Below are positions 8,369 through 18,585 of a DNA stretch of 64,000 bases, piece after piece. Numbering within the stretch: position 1 is the first letter of the stretch; the number at the start of each line of letters is the position of its first letter. The notes beneath the pieces were generated by a model that worked only from the letters and a program-made list of their open reading frames with translations, searched no databases and had not been told where the DNA came from. The translations under genes were made by a program, and so were the position numbers. This stretch comes from Farysia itapuensis (Eukaryota; Basidiomycota; Ustilaginomycetes; Ustilaginales; Ustilaginaceae), in NCBI GenBank assembly GCA_023212645.1, contig JALBYC010000006.1, positions 310,001 through 374,000 of the forward strand, read 5' to 3'.

Positions 8369-10968
8369 TCATAGGGTATTGAAGCTAAGGTCCCGAATCA
8401 TGCGATCGCCGTTGATTGTGTTGGTGGTGGCGACGACAAAGCGTCGGTTGCGCGTTTGCTGACTCATGAAGCGTAGAGCAGCGAGTTCCGTGTGAGTGAC
8501 ACCGCCCAAGAAGAAGACAAGGGTCGTTGTGACTGCGTCTGGATCCGAAGGTGGTGACAGCGAAGACAAAGAATTGTTGCTTGGCGTCCCCGCTGAGGCT
8601 GATGCACCACTCTTGATGGCGTTGTTTGCTACATGCGCAGTCTGAATCTCATCAAAGGTCGCGCCAGGAAGTTGATTGACGGCGTCTTCAAACCCTCGCC
8701 AGCCTACAATTGGGTGGGCTCGTGGACGTGCCATGATCGATTTCGGTTTTGCACCTGCAGTACCCATAGCGTCGCGCTGGACATTCAGCAGGGCTTCTTT
8801 CTGTGCAATAGCTTGCACCAACCGCACCGACAAGGGAGCGTAGCCAGAGTAGACATACGAGATATCAGTCGGGTTGCGCTCGTCGACATCATCATTGATA
8901 AGGCGGAGACTCTTGCGCACCGAAGCGAATCCTCCTGTTCCGCCTTCAGAGCTAGTGCCGGTCGCTGCATTGCTTTGTGCCGAAGACGAGCCAACGACGC
9001 TGGCAAACGCACCAAGACTGACGCCGCCGACGTTGCCAGACGATCCTGTAGCTGTGGCGCGCGTCAATAGTCCAACCCGCTGCAGCGTCAACAGCAACGG
9101 CAGATACTGGTAGCCATACGTTTGAAGAATCTCGCGCTTGACAAATTCCAGGTTCTTCGGCTTGACGCCACCGCCGGCACCTTGGCCGACAATACTGATG
9201 AGGCAGAGTAGTCTTAGCACGCCCATCAAATCGCGCTCTTCGTTGATCATGTCTTCTACGGCCGCATATTGCGCAGCCAGATCTAGACCAGCTACCGCGT
9301 TCTGTTGAATCTCAAGCATGCGGTTAAATTCTTCTCTGGCGGTCCACTCCATGATCTTCTCCGTGAGACCAGTATGAAGCCGCAAAGAAGCGTGCTCGGA
9401 CTGCAATCCGCCCAGCTTGCCAACGAAGGCTCGGATCTGAGATACTGTCTTGGCCTGGTGACGTCCCTCGTAATCCTGGTTCAGCCGTTTTGCTGCTCGG
9501 TGTAGCCTGTCACCGACCACAGCAAAGTTGAGACTTCGGATCTCGGCAAAAAGCAAGTCGGTAGAGGCATCAAGCTTGTGTTTGCGCTTTTTCGGTGTCG
9601 ATGTCATGTGCAGTAGCGTGCCGCTTCCAGAGGCTTGCGATTGAGGGCCACCTTGTTGAGGCTGGCCAGTTAGCAGAGATGGATCCACTTCAACGTGACT
9701 GTTGCTGATGCCAATGACCTCATCCACGAGCCCTTCGTACGTCAATTGCGTACATAGCGGTGTTGCCAGATCCACGGCACGATCGATGATAACAAGACTG
9801 TCGATGGACTGACTGGGTGCCATCAGAGCGGGATTTGAAGGGTCGGATGCCAGATGTTCTCTTCTTTGTCTAATCAGCAGATCGGCAAGGCGTCGCGCCA
9901 GGGTGCCTTTGCCAAGTATCCGTGGGAAGAGGCCATAGGCGTGCTGCAAGGTCATCAGTGCTTGGGCCGAGCGGAAAATACCGGTGTGATCACCGTCACA
10001 GTAGATGGCTTTCCACGCCGTCTCGTCTTCAAGACTGATCAAGTCGTGGTCCAGGGGCACGAACTCGAGGCCAAAATCGAGTAGAGAAATGTCGGACAGC
10101 ACTGCTTCTTGGTCCAAAAATTGTAAGCACGGTTCGGTGCGATGCGGGACAAAAGAAATGGTATACGTGTGCTGCAGTGAGGATGTTGGTCGAACAGCTC
10201 TATCGGCACGTAAGTGTTCTGCGACACAAGGAAGCGATTGTCAGTACGATTGCACAAGAGTGCAAAAATAAGTATGACGGAGGGTGAAATGTCGCCTCCC
10301 GGCACAACTCTGACTTGTGGAAGCAATAGCAAGACAGAGTTGTATAAGGAAGGGTCTTCGTTGGAAGCAACCTTGTCAGGTAGATCTTCTCGTTCTATGG
10401 ACATAGACTGACCGCATGTCTAGCGTTATGATATACTGGCTAGGCTCGGCTAATTGAGTCCAAACAGCTGGTAGCAGAAGCTATCTCTGTCTTGTGGTGT
10501 GAAGGAAGGGTAGGGAATGGTGAACGACGTACCTGCTATTGCTTTCATCCAGCGAATCTCTGGTCTGCAGATGTAAACGACGGACTTGGTGGGAGCATTC
10601 ACGCTCTTGAGGGAAGCCTTCACTGAGCTCTGGGATGGTTGAGTGTCAAGCTTGGATACGAAAGCAGAAGATGCTTGCTCGAGCCAGAACATTTTCTCGA
10701 CGCCGTGTTGCTTTAGACTAGATACATCTGCGACCAGGCCGAGAGGACCAGCGAGAGATGGGTCGAGCATGAGCGTTTTGGCTTCCTTGATCGTGTCAAG
10801 CGTCGCCATGAGTCCTCTACGAGCAAGATCGGTGAGAACGCGCGTATCGAGACCGTCCCATGGTTCAGGTAGCTGATGTGCTTCTGCCGCAGTCGGTCCT
10901 GAAGCACTGGGTATCGAGGTTTGCTGCACTGTGTCAGCGGGGCGAGCCGCTGCGGTTGCGCTTGCCAT
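8369..10968 (-). CDS. VPS33: Vacuolar sorting protein Vps33 (Sec1/Munc18 family)
   Basis: SM-protein subunit of the HOPS and CORVET tethering complexes, which assembles vacuolar and endosomal SNAREs. Two exons on the minus strand: 10968-10533 and 10218-8369, total 761 residues. The junction gives 'WMKAIA|EHLRADRAV', followed by 'ISFVPHRTEPCLQFL' and 'DISLLDFGLEFVPLD', the Vps33 N-terminal pattern. 'SLVIIDRAVDLATPLCTQLTYEGLVDE' is the SM core signature, written here as one motif around residue 250. The C-terminal part ends with the conserved 'GGVTHTELAALRF' segment. The intron (10219-10532, 314 nt) has a GTACGT donor, a CTGAC branch site and a CAG acceptor, and is much longer than most introns here. 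The ATG at 10968 lies 274 bases from the divergent cysteinyl-tRNA synthetase start. Confidence 0.92.
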
Positions 10969-11242
10969 CTGTCGTGGAGCTGACTGGCCTGCCAGTCAAA
11001 GTGACCAGTCGAAGAGAAAACAGCTGCAAACGCTGCGTTCAAAACAGGATGCTAGGTCGAACAGTCTGTGATTGGTTCCCGGTTCCCTCGATCAAATCGG
11101 TTTGCTGCTCCAACTCGTTCTTCTGTTTTCCGAATTCCGAGTCGATTCAAAGTTGCATCTGGTCAAGCTTGCTTCTTCGTAGTCCTCTCCCTTCTCGCCC
11201 CAGATACGCAAAGCGAGTTGCCTGCATCTGCATGGACATTGC

Positions 11243-13822
11243 ATGTTTCGACCAGCGCCATCAGCCCTGTTGTTACGCGCTTTCCAGATCACCTGCCAGA
11301 ACAGACTCGCCGTTGGCGTATCGCAACGTGTCCACAATTGCAGTCATCAGTCTCGAATCGTGATGTCTGCTATGAACTCTGATCCGTCTGGATCAGCGCC
11401 AAGCACTCAGAAGATCACGCAGCCCGCATGGCACATCCCTCAAAAGAAGGTGGAAGAAGCCCAGCTCAAGGTGTACAATTCGCTGACCCGAACCAAAACC
11501 CCCTTTGTTCCTCAAAAGGGTAGGAGTGTCACCTGGTACAACTGTGGGCCGACCGTTTACGATACCAGTCACATGGGTCATGCAAGAAATTATGTCACTC
11601 AGGACATCATTCGGAGAGTGTTGCGTGACTATCTCGGCTACGACGTGCATTTCGTCATGAACATTACGGACATTGACGACAAGATCATCATCAAGGCACG
11701 TCAATCCCATTTGCTGAAACAATTTCGATCCCAGTACACGCACCTTGGCAAGCCTCTGCTGCAGATTGTCCAGGATGCATGGTCTGCCTACTTTGCCAAG
11801 AACCTTCAGCAGTTCGCACCGCCCGTTCCCCCACAGGAACAGCAGAATGGGCTGGTGGCAGACGCGGAAAAGGCGAGGGCCGGAGAGGCAGGTTTCGAAG
11901 AAGTGACTAGACTCAGGCAAGACAGTGAATGGCTCAAAAGAGCTGTGGAGAAAGAGGCCAAGTTCGGCATGTGGTTCGCAGCGCTAGAAAAGTCTCGCCA
12001 TGCTCAAGTGGCTGCTGCCATGTCTGTGGGTGCTGGAGACGCCTCTACCGAAGGAGCCAAGGACCTTATCGACGCCTCAGAGGATGTCCTTGCCGCCTTT
12101 CTGGACAAGCAATTTGGCAGTACAGTGACAGACCCAACCGTCTTCCGTGAAACGGCTGCCTTTTGGGAAGCACAATATTTCAACGATATGAAGCGACTGC
12201 ACGTCGAGCCACCGACGACATTGACTCGAGTCAGCGAGTACGTACCCGAAATCATTACTTTCATTCAGCAGATCATCGAGCGGAACTTTGCCTATGCTGA
12301 AGGTACCGATCCCAACAAGAGCAACGTCTGGTTTGACACACGTGCCTTTGACGGTGCCCAAAGTCAAGACGGCAGTTTTGAACACTCTTACGCCAAACTT
12401 CAGCCATGGTCAAAGGGAAATCGGGAACTGCTAGAGGAAGGTGAAGGTTCCCTTTCCACATCTGCAACAGTCACAGCAGGAAAAAGAGCGGCTTCCGACT
12501 TTGCTCTGTGGAAGGCGTCCAAACCAGGCGAGCCTGCTTGGGATTCTCCGTGGGGCCCAGGTCGACCAGGTTGGCACATCGAGTGCTCAGTTATGGGCTC
12601 AGCTGTACTGGGAGAAACTATGGACATTCACTCGGGAGGTAGTGACTTGATGTTCCCGCATCATGACAACGAGATTGCTCAGTCAGAGGCTCATCACGGT
12701 TGCCGACAGTGGGTCAACTACTTCCTGCACACTGGACACCTGCACATTGAAGGCCTCAAAATGTCCAAGTCGCTCAAGAACTTCATCTCGATCGACGAAG
12801 CCTTGCAGAGGTACTCTGCGCGACAGCTGCGAATGTCTTTCTTGTTGCAACCATGGCACGGGCGAATGGATTTCAAGACTTCGGCTCTGGGTGAAGTCAA
12901 GAATGCCGAGTCTGCGTTCAACAACTTCTTTGTGGGCACGAAAGCCAAAATCGCCGAGGTTAAGGCGTTGGGTCTTGCCTATTCGGACGGGCAACACCAT
13001 TATGGCGCCGACGAGAAGGCGCTGATGAAAGCACTGGAGCAAGGACAGCACGCGTTCAGAGAAGCCATGTGTGACTCTTTCGACACGCCCAAGGGCATGG
13101 AGGTGCTACTGGATTTGGTGAGCAAAGCCAACGTGTATGAAAAGAGCAAGGAGAAGCGAAGCGACGTCAACGTGGGTGTTCTCGAGGCTGTCGCCCGGTA
13201 TGTCGGCGACATGCTCAAGATGCTTGGCTTGGGCGAAGGTCTTCCAGCGGCAGCAGCTGAAGAGATTGGATGGGGCGTCGCTCCTGAAGAAGGTGCCGCC
13301 GTAGGTGGAGCTAGTAAGGACGAGATACTCATGCCCTATCTTCGTGCTCTCAGCACATTCCGAGATCAAGTACGCGCGTTGGCTCGATCGGGCGCCCCAG
13401 CCAGCGAATATCTCAAGCTATCAGACGCTCTCCGCGACGATGATCTTGTGGATCTTGGTGTGGCGCTGGAAGACACGGACGACGGACGTGCCCTCGTTAA
13501 ACTTGTCCCCGCATCACAACTTCAGGCAGCCCGACGCGAGAAAGAGGCTGCGGTCGCCGAAAAACAAGCCCGGAAACAACAAGCTGCCGAACAGGCCCGC
13601 CTGAAGCGTATCGAAGCGCTCGAGAAAGGCAGGACTCCACCCGAACAGCTCTTCCGAACCGCGGAATACACGGAATGGGATGTCAAAGGGGTGCCCACCA
13701 AGGATGCCGAGGGCGCAGAATTGGCGAAAAAGAGGAGGAAGAATCTCGAAAAGGATCTGGACAAACAAATCAAACTACACAAGGACTTCCTGGAGGCCAA
13801 GGAGAGTGGCGAGATTCAGTAA
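11243..13822 (+). CDS. CRS1: Cysteinyl-tRNA synthetase, probably dual cytosolic/mitochondrial
   Basis: Class I aminoacyl-tRNA synthetase that charges tRNA-Cys. The single exon encodes 859 residues. Motifs: the first zinc ligand in 'WYNCGPTVYD', the HIGH-type 'HMGHARN' (about residue 110), the central zinc-binding 'WHIECSVMG', 'GGSDLMFPHHDNE', and 'KMSKSLKN' (about residue 506). A charged C-terminal tail (about 740-859), rich in Lys, Glu and Ala, is typical of eukaryotic enzymes. The first 40 residues are rich in Arg, Ala and Ser with no acidic residue, like a mitochondrial presequence. An in-frame ATG at 11363 starts 'MSAMNSD', a natural cytosolic start. Two start codons would supply both compartments from one gene, as is common for fungi with one CysRS gene. 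Dual targeting is inference. Confidence 0.95.
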   Translation: MFRPAPSALLLRAFQITCQNRLAVGVSQRVHNCSHQSRIVMSAMNSDPSGSAPSTQKITQPAWHIPQKKVEEAQLKVYNSLTRTKTPFVPQKGRSVTWYNCGPTVYDTSHMGHARNYVTQDIIRRVLRDYLGYDVHFVMNITDIDDKIIIKARQSHLLKQFRSQYTHLGKPLLQIVQDAWSAYFAKNLQQFAPPVPPQEQQNGLVADAEKARAGEAGFEEVTRLRQDSEWLKRAVEKEAKFGMWFAALEKSRHAQVAAAMSVGAGDASTEGAKDLIDASEDVLAAFLDKQFGSTVTDPTVFRETAAFWEAQYFNDMKRLHVEPPTTLTRVSEYVPEIITFIQQIIERNFAYAEGTDPNKSNVWFDTRAFDGAQSQDGSFEHSYAKLQPWSKGNRELLEEGEGSLSTSATVTAGKRAASDFALWKASKPGEPAWDSPWGPGRPGWHIECSVMGSAVLGETMDIHSGGSDLMFPHHDNEIAQSEAHHGCRQWVNYFLHTGHLHIEGLKMSKSLKNFISIDEALQRYSARQLRMSFLLQPWHGRMDFKTSALGEVKNAESAFNNFFVGTKAKIAEVKALGLAYSDGQHHYGADEKALMKALEQGQHAFREAMCDSFDTPKGMEVLLDLVSKANVYEKSKEKRSDVNVGVLEAVARYVGDMLKMLGLGEGLPAAAAEEIGWGVAPEEGAAVGGASKDEILMPYLRALSTFRDQVRALARSGAPASEYLKLSDALRDDDLVDLGVALEDTDDGRALVKLVPASQLQAARREKEAAVAEKQARKQQAAEQARLKRIEALEKGRTPPEQLFRTAEYTEWDVKGVPTKDAEGAELAKKRRKNLEKDLDKQIKLHKDFLEAKESGEIQ

Positions 13823-13922
13823 ACAGGATCCTTGATTTTGATATTTTCATTGGTCTATAGATGCAAGATTGCGATGAAACAGTGCGTTGTCTAGTATGAT
13901 GAGTGCAAAAGGATGAAGCGGT

Positions 13923-15617
13923 TCAGTGTCCTGTGGAGACGTCTAGCTTGGCGCGTTCGCGTATGTCCTCTGATGAGATGGACGCAAGCTCGTCCTGAAG
14001 TGCAGCGATGAACGTGCCTGGCCCGTGAACGTCCGTACGTTCGGCTGCCTTTTCACTGGCAATGGTCATCGAGAGAAGTCCCATCAGTGCTCCGACGAGC
14101 AAGTCGGAGGATCCATGTGCGACCATTTGGTTGCCAAGTGTCGTTGTTGCTTTACCCCTCACTTTGCCCCAATTGCAAGAAGCCGCCAGACCAGCAGCTA
14201 TAGTGACTCCAAGTGCACACCCACTTCCCGTGATCGCACCCAGCAAAGGGTGCCCATTGTGACTGGAAATGACAGTGACTCCATCGGTCAGATAGTCAGT
14301 CTTTCCTGACAAAAGAACTAGACATCGCTCTCTCTGCGCGAGGGTGGTGACTAACTTTACTGGATCTTTCAGGCTTCCTGCGCCAGAATCGACGCCGCGA
14401 CTCTGCACCTCGGTGTTTCCGGCAATGCTCGCGAGCTCGGCCGCGTTTCCCTTCAACAGAGTGATCTGAGTGTGGTTGAGAATATCGCGAACAACCTTTT
14501 TACGAAACGTTGTCGCTCCTCCGCCGACAGGATCGAGCACGACAGGTTTCAGGTTCTTGTTGGCCGACATGCCTGCCACGCGCATACCTTGTCGGCTCGA
14601 TTCAGAGATGGTACCGATATTGAGCACGAGTGCACCTATGGCACGAGAGAGATCGGCTGCCTCTTCCGCTTCATGTGACATTATGGGAGATGAGGAAAAT
14701 GCCAACGCCAGGTTGGCCGACATTGTTGAAGATACGTGCGATGTGATCGTTTGGATCAAAGGGGGACCCTGTTCGGCTTTGCGATGGAAGGCTAGCAGAT
14801 CAGCGGCGGCATTGATGAAAGCATTCTGGGCTGAGTCCTCCGAGACAAAAGTTTGCTCTACAGAACGGAAAGCAGATTTGACGTCTGAGTTGTGGCCAGA
14901 AGCTCCGACGGCATTTGAGCTGGAGAGGAGACCCTGGACAATATGGCTGAGCTCGGCGGCAGCAACGTCTGAATCTGCTCTGGCCATAATTGCAGATATC
15001 ACTGCAATACCGTCGGGCCTATTCGTAGGGCTTATCGTTCCGAAAAGTGCCCGAGCTGCTGTACTTTGGTTGATACCACCGATCAAGACACAAGGCAGCC
15101 GAGGAGACTCGGCAGAAGCTGCAAGCTCCGCAACAATGGCGTGTGCTCCCTGCACGCCAAGAATCTTGTCCTCTGTGATGCCAGCTTTACTCTGTGTGCC
15201 ATAGCATGGGCCTACGCCGGCATAATCTGCAGCTTGACTGTCTCTAGCCACCTTTGCCTGCTCGATATTGTTGACAGAGATGCCAAGCAGACGGTTCGGG
15301 CCCAGCAGTCTTCTAGCTTCTGACAGTGGAAGATCTTGCTGTCCGATATGCAATCCTACTCTTTCGGGCAGTGCCAGACACACCGAAAGGTTGTCATTGA
15401 TGACCATGGGTACATCGTATTTGTCACAGATCGCCAGCGATCGTCGTGCGATCTCCAAGAATTCAGCGGTGTCGGCATCTTTCTCTCGTATCTGGACGAG
15501 GGTAACTGACTGCGTTCCAAGGCAACGGTCCAAGCTTTCGTAATAGTCAACACCTGGTGGAAGCAGCTCCCGACCTGTGACTAGGTAGACCGAGTAGTTG
15601 ATGCGCGACTTGTCCAT
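13923..15617 (-). CDS. THI6: Bifunctional thiamine-phosphate synthase / hydroxyethylthiazole kinase
   Basis: Fused thiamine-biosynthesis enzyme that phosphorylates hydroxyethylthiazole and couples it to HMP-PP to give thiamine phosphate. It has 564 residues from the ATG at 15617 ('MDKSRINYSVYLVTG'); the frame extends upstream but without another ATG. The N-terminal TIM-barrel synthase (about 1-235) shows 'TLVQIREKDADT', 'INDNLSVCLA', 'VGLHIGQQDLP' and 'GVGPCYGTQSKAG'. The C-terminal ThiM-type kinase (about 265-560) shows 'NIGTISESSRQGM', 'PVVLDPVGGGATTFR' and 'LLGAITGSGCALG'. Both active sites look complete, and the length fits yeast Thi6 (540). No intron, and no TPP riboswitch was recognised near the start. 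It converges with the CysRS gene; the stops are 100 bases apart. Confidence 0.95.
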   Translation of the reverse strand: MDKSRINYSVYLVTGRELLPPGVDYYESLDRCLGTQSVTLVQIREKDADTAEFLEIARRSLAICDKYDVPMVINDNLSVCLALPERVGLHIGQQDLPLSEARRLLGPNRLLGISVNNIEQAKVARDSQAADYAGVGPCYGTQSKAGITEDKILGVQGAHAIVAELAASAESPRLPCVLIGGINQSTAARALFGTISPTNRPDGIAVISAIMARADSDVAAAELSHIVQGLLSSSNAVGASGHNSDVKSAFRSVEQTFVSEDSAQNAFINAAADLLAFHRKAEQGPPLIQTITSHVSSTMSANLALAFSSSPIMSHEAEEAADLSRAIGALVLNIGTISESSRQGMRVAGMSANKNLKPVVLDPVGGGATTFRKKVVRDILNHTQITLLKGNAAELASIAGNTEVQSRGVDSGAGSLKDPVKLVTTLAQRERCLVLLSGKTDYLTDGVTVISSHNGHPLLGAITGSGCALGVTIAAGLAASCNWGKVRGKATTTLGNQMVAHGSSDLLVGALMGLLSMTIASEKAAERTDVHGPGTFIAALQDELASISSEDIRERAKLDVSTGH

Positions 15618-15943
15618 CGTTGTTAATTTGTCTAGGCAGAGAGCCACAAGGCGAGACCTGTCTTGGCTGCCTTGATCCTTGAGTCATGACTCATGACATC
15701 AGATCTTCTAGAGTTCCAGTTCCCGAATTCCGAAAGCACGGACGCTTCCTCGGTCAATTGTTTTCACCCATCGACATGCACCTCACTCAGACAGCTAGCA
15801 TCGATCCCGTGATGAGCAAGCAATCCGAGCGTTCGAAGACATCGGAGAGACGCGCAGCGGAAGGCTATGCGATCCATTTGATTTATCAGTAAATATTGCT
15901 CCGGGAGGTGTAGGTTTATGTATGTAATGCAAATGAATGTGCG
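15618..15943. other. Intergenic: THI6 upstream region
   Basis: 326 bases between THI6 and the downstream end of the DHA1 transporter gene, so it holds the THI6 promoter. A short direct repeat 'atgactcatgac' lies at about 15685-15696 and contains TGACTCA, the AP-1/Gcn4-type site. No gene was seen. Confidence 0.5.
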
Positions 15944-17518
15944 CTATGAGAGAGTAAACTTGCTCTTCGCTCGGATGCTCTTGCCGTACTTATAGAACAG
16001 AATGGGCACAGGAATGATAAGGACGTTGAGACCGGCAAGAAGGGCTGTGGCGCCAGGTGGGGTTAATTTGTCGTACATGGCCTTGGCGAAGAGTGGGAAT
16101 GCTGCTGCCCACATTGCTCGAGTAAATGAGTTTGCTGCCATAGCAGAGGCTGCCACAGGCCTGTAAGCATGTGTCGTGTACGTGAAGATTGCGATATACG
16201 CATACGAGATTCCAAGGCCGATCAGTACTGATCCGATGATCGGAACGATCCAGTGGACCGATGGATAGGATGTAAATCCGAACCAGAACATGCCAACCGG
16301 TATGGCGAACGCTCCAACGATGCCGACGGGTAGACGGAATTCGGGCTCGGCAACGCCGTTGCCTTTGGTCTCGACTAGGTTTGTGTAGTGTCGTGCCCAC
16401 AGAGGCATGGTTGCGACGGCGATCATCATACCTACGCCAATGCCTAGGAAGGCCAGACCGATTTCTTGCAGATTAAAGCCGTGCTGCGAGAACACGATTG
16501 GGAATGCAACAAAGAGCAGGTACAAGATGCCAAGAAGGAGTGCGGACCAGATACAAAGAAGCAGCAGCATGTACTCGTTCAGAAGGAGCTGGAAAGGTCG
16601 AGTCGTTGATGTCATGATTGTTTTTGGAATCGACTTTCCGCCCATGACCCTCTCATGTTCAGCATAGAGCTGGTCGTTGCCTGTTTCTGCGCGCAGCTTC
16701 CTGGCCCGCTTAGCCAAGATGATGGGTGCGTACGACTCGGGCGCAAAGAAGAGAAGCACGACCAGCATGACCGCGGACCAAATGTTGATAAGCCAGAATG
16801 TCCACCTCCAGTTGGTGTTCTGGTTGATAAAACCACTTAGCAATGGACCAAAGACGGGTCCGAGGAACGGACTGTTGGTATAAATGGACATGGGCACGAA
16901 GATGTCCTTTGCCGAGTAGACATCTGATACGGTTCCTCCGGCTACGCTCAAGAAGGCTGAGCCGCAGAAGCCTGTCAAGAAGCGGAAGATGAAAAAGACG
17001 GGAGCATTGTTGGCGAAGGAGACGGGCAGTCCGAGCAAGACAAAGGCAGTAAAGGAAACCAGGTAGATTGGCCTACGCCCATAGAATTCAGAGAGTGGTC
17101 CAAGAAGCATTGGGCCAATGCCGAGACCAACGACGAACAGCGATAGACCGAGAATGGCGACTTCTCTAGATACATGCAGGTCGGCTTGAATGCCATCGTA
17201 GGCATTGCTGATGATGGACGAGGTGCAGGTCACAACAAAGGCACAGCTTGAGACAACGGCCAACAAGGTAAGTTTGCTTCGTCGAGACCAGTTCAGGGGC
17301 AAGTCTGGATCACCTTCTGCAAACACTACTTGATTCGGATCGCGCTCTGGCGTCGCTTCTTTCTCCGCCTGTGAAGGTGGCGTGACCGGTGACGCCTCAA
17401 CATCTGGACTCGTCTTCTGGGTAGTCTTGTGTGCTGGGGATGGAGACCGTGTACTGGCTCTTGCTGTTTCGGACATACTGGTGCGTGGGGATGGCCCGAC
17501 TGACGTGTCTGTGGCCAT
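15944..17518 (-). CDS. MFS transporter, DHA1 (12-TM drug:H+ antiporter) type
   Basis: Membrane exporter of the major facilitator superfamily, probably at the plasma membrane. It has 524 residues from the ATG at 17518; a TTG-initiated extension of 9 residues is ignored. A hydrophilic N-terminal tail of about 90 residues rich in Ser, Thr and Pro is followed by two bundles of six helices. Motif A is clear, 'GPLSEFYGRRPIYL' between TM2 and TM3. The motif-C-like 'NSPFLGPVFGPLLSGF' in TM5 marks antiporters. The TM4 segment 'RFLTGFCGSAFLSVAGG' and the loop 'NTNWRWTFW' are typical of the fungal polyamine/fluconazole-resistance subgroup (Tpo1/Flu1-like). The substrate cannot be told. No intron. It diverges from FAR11 across about 1 kb. 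Confidence 0.9.
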   Translation of the reverse strand: MATDTSVGPSPRTSMSETARASTRSPSPAHKTTQKTSPDVEASPVTPPSQAEKEATPERDPNQVVFAEGDPDLPLNWSRRSKLTLLAVVSSCAFVVTCTSSIISNAYDGIQADLHVSREVAILGLSLFVVGLGIGPMLLGPLSEFYGRRPIYLVSFTAFVLLGLPVSFANNAPVFFIFRFLTGFCGSAFLSVAGGTVSDVYSAKDIFVPMSIYTNSPFLGPVFGPLLSGFINQNTNWRWTFWLINIWSAVMLVVLLFFAPESYAPIILAKRARKLRAETGNDQLYAEHERVMGGKSIPKTIMTSTTRPFQLLLNEYMLLLLCIWSALLLGILYLLFVAFPIVFSQHGFNLQEIGLAFLGIGVGMMIAVATMPLWARHYTNLVETKGNGVAEPEFRLPVGIVGAFAIPVGMFWFGFTSYPSVHWIVPIIGSVLIGLGISYAYIAIFTYTTHAYRPVAASAMAANSFTRAMWAAAFPLFAKAMYDKLTPPGATALLAGLNVLIIPVPILFYKYGKSIRAKSKFTLS

Positions 17519-18585
17519 GTTCGGTGAGTCTGCTTCGATGGACAAACGCGATGATGGTAAAGAGAGAGCGGCAATATCGGCAACCAGCGACTGTGATTTA
17601 TTTTGACCTTCTCGGGTAAAATGATGCTATGGCGTAAAAGCGGAGGGCAATCCTACGAAAAGAAAAAAGTGTTTAGCCGGTAGAAAGGTGGGCTTCTGCG
17701 TATCTCGGTGTGGTGTTCCTCGACTTTATACGAAGCCTACACGATCTTGCGGAAGCTCGGCGGGCATGCTACACGTTCTTCCTCCGCTCAACCATTGAAC
17801 TGCAACCAATCAGCGTGAGTGTGAGTGTGTGAGAAAGCTGGCAAAACAAAAATTCTGACGGAGCGGTGTCCAGCCGCATTTTGCTTTGCCGTGCAATTTT
17901 AGCCGACCAGCCGACCAGCCGGATCTAGTAGATCGGGAAGCAGATGTCATTGGTCGTCATCGGGGCAGAATCTCAGTCGGCACTATGATCGATGGAAAAG
18001 ACCAACAGTGCAACACTCACACTGGCCCGCTGTAACATCACACTATTGACTCGGCGGCTGTCACACCTTGTGGCAAAGTGTGGGACAGCATTTCCCGTCC
18101 CTGCGCTCGGGCCTTGTTGATTCGCTCATTGTTCTCAATCTGACTGGTGCGCTCTTGATCAAGCGCCAGTCCTAAGCACGTACAACATTCAACCTCAGTC
18201 TAATCCACACAATATCCCGACTCGTCGACGCAGAACACAGAGTGCCAACCTGCAGGACGCTCTCAACTGCCGCTTCAGTCTCTCCCCAACTTCATCTGAC
18301 TCACAGGCTCTTTCCTCGTCTCTAGGGTCCCAAAGCAGCGTAATAAAAGCGAAGGAAGAATTTCCACAGCATCAGTCCTTTACCCAGCAACCCACCTCGG
18401 CTTCGACACTCGATTCTGCCGAGCGCACACCGGACCATTCTGTCAACACCGCGGACAACCCTGCCCTTAGGCAAGTCCTCTTTCAACTTGGCTCTGGGCG
18501 GGACATTGATCTAGATTCCGCCGCAAAGCAAATCTCCTCATCTGCATCAGCTCTCAGTGCAGTATCTGCGGCACCAGGCCCAGAC
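17519..18585. other. Long divergent promoter between DHA1 transporter and FAR11
   Basis: About 1.07 kb. It includes a short tandem repeat (17901-17921) and a CCAAT motif at about 17806. The last 465 bases (18121-18585) stay open in the FAR11 frame without an ATG. Much of 18180-18400 is C/T-rich on the plus strand, as expected of a FAR11 leader. No independent gene was recognised. Confidence 0.5.
17901..17921. repeat. Tandem repeat of CCGACCAG
   Basis: Two complete head-to-tail copies of the 8-mer CCGACCAG followed by CCGG, in the transporter/FAR11 promoter. It is too short to be a satellite. It could be a paired factor site or replication slippage. Confidence 0.6.

Noticed and set aside
14470..15204. 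244-residue frame opposite THI6
   Set aside because: Antisense shadow of the conserved THI6 domains.
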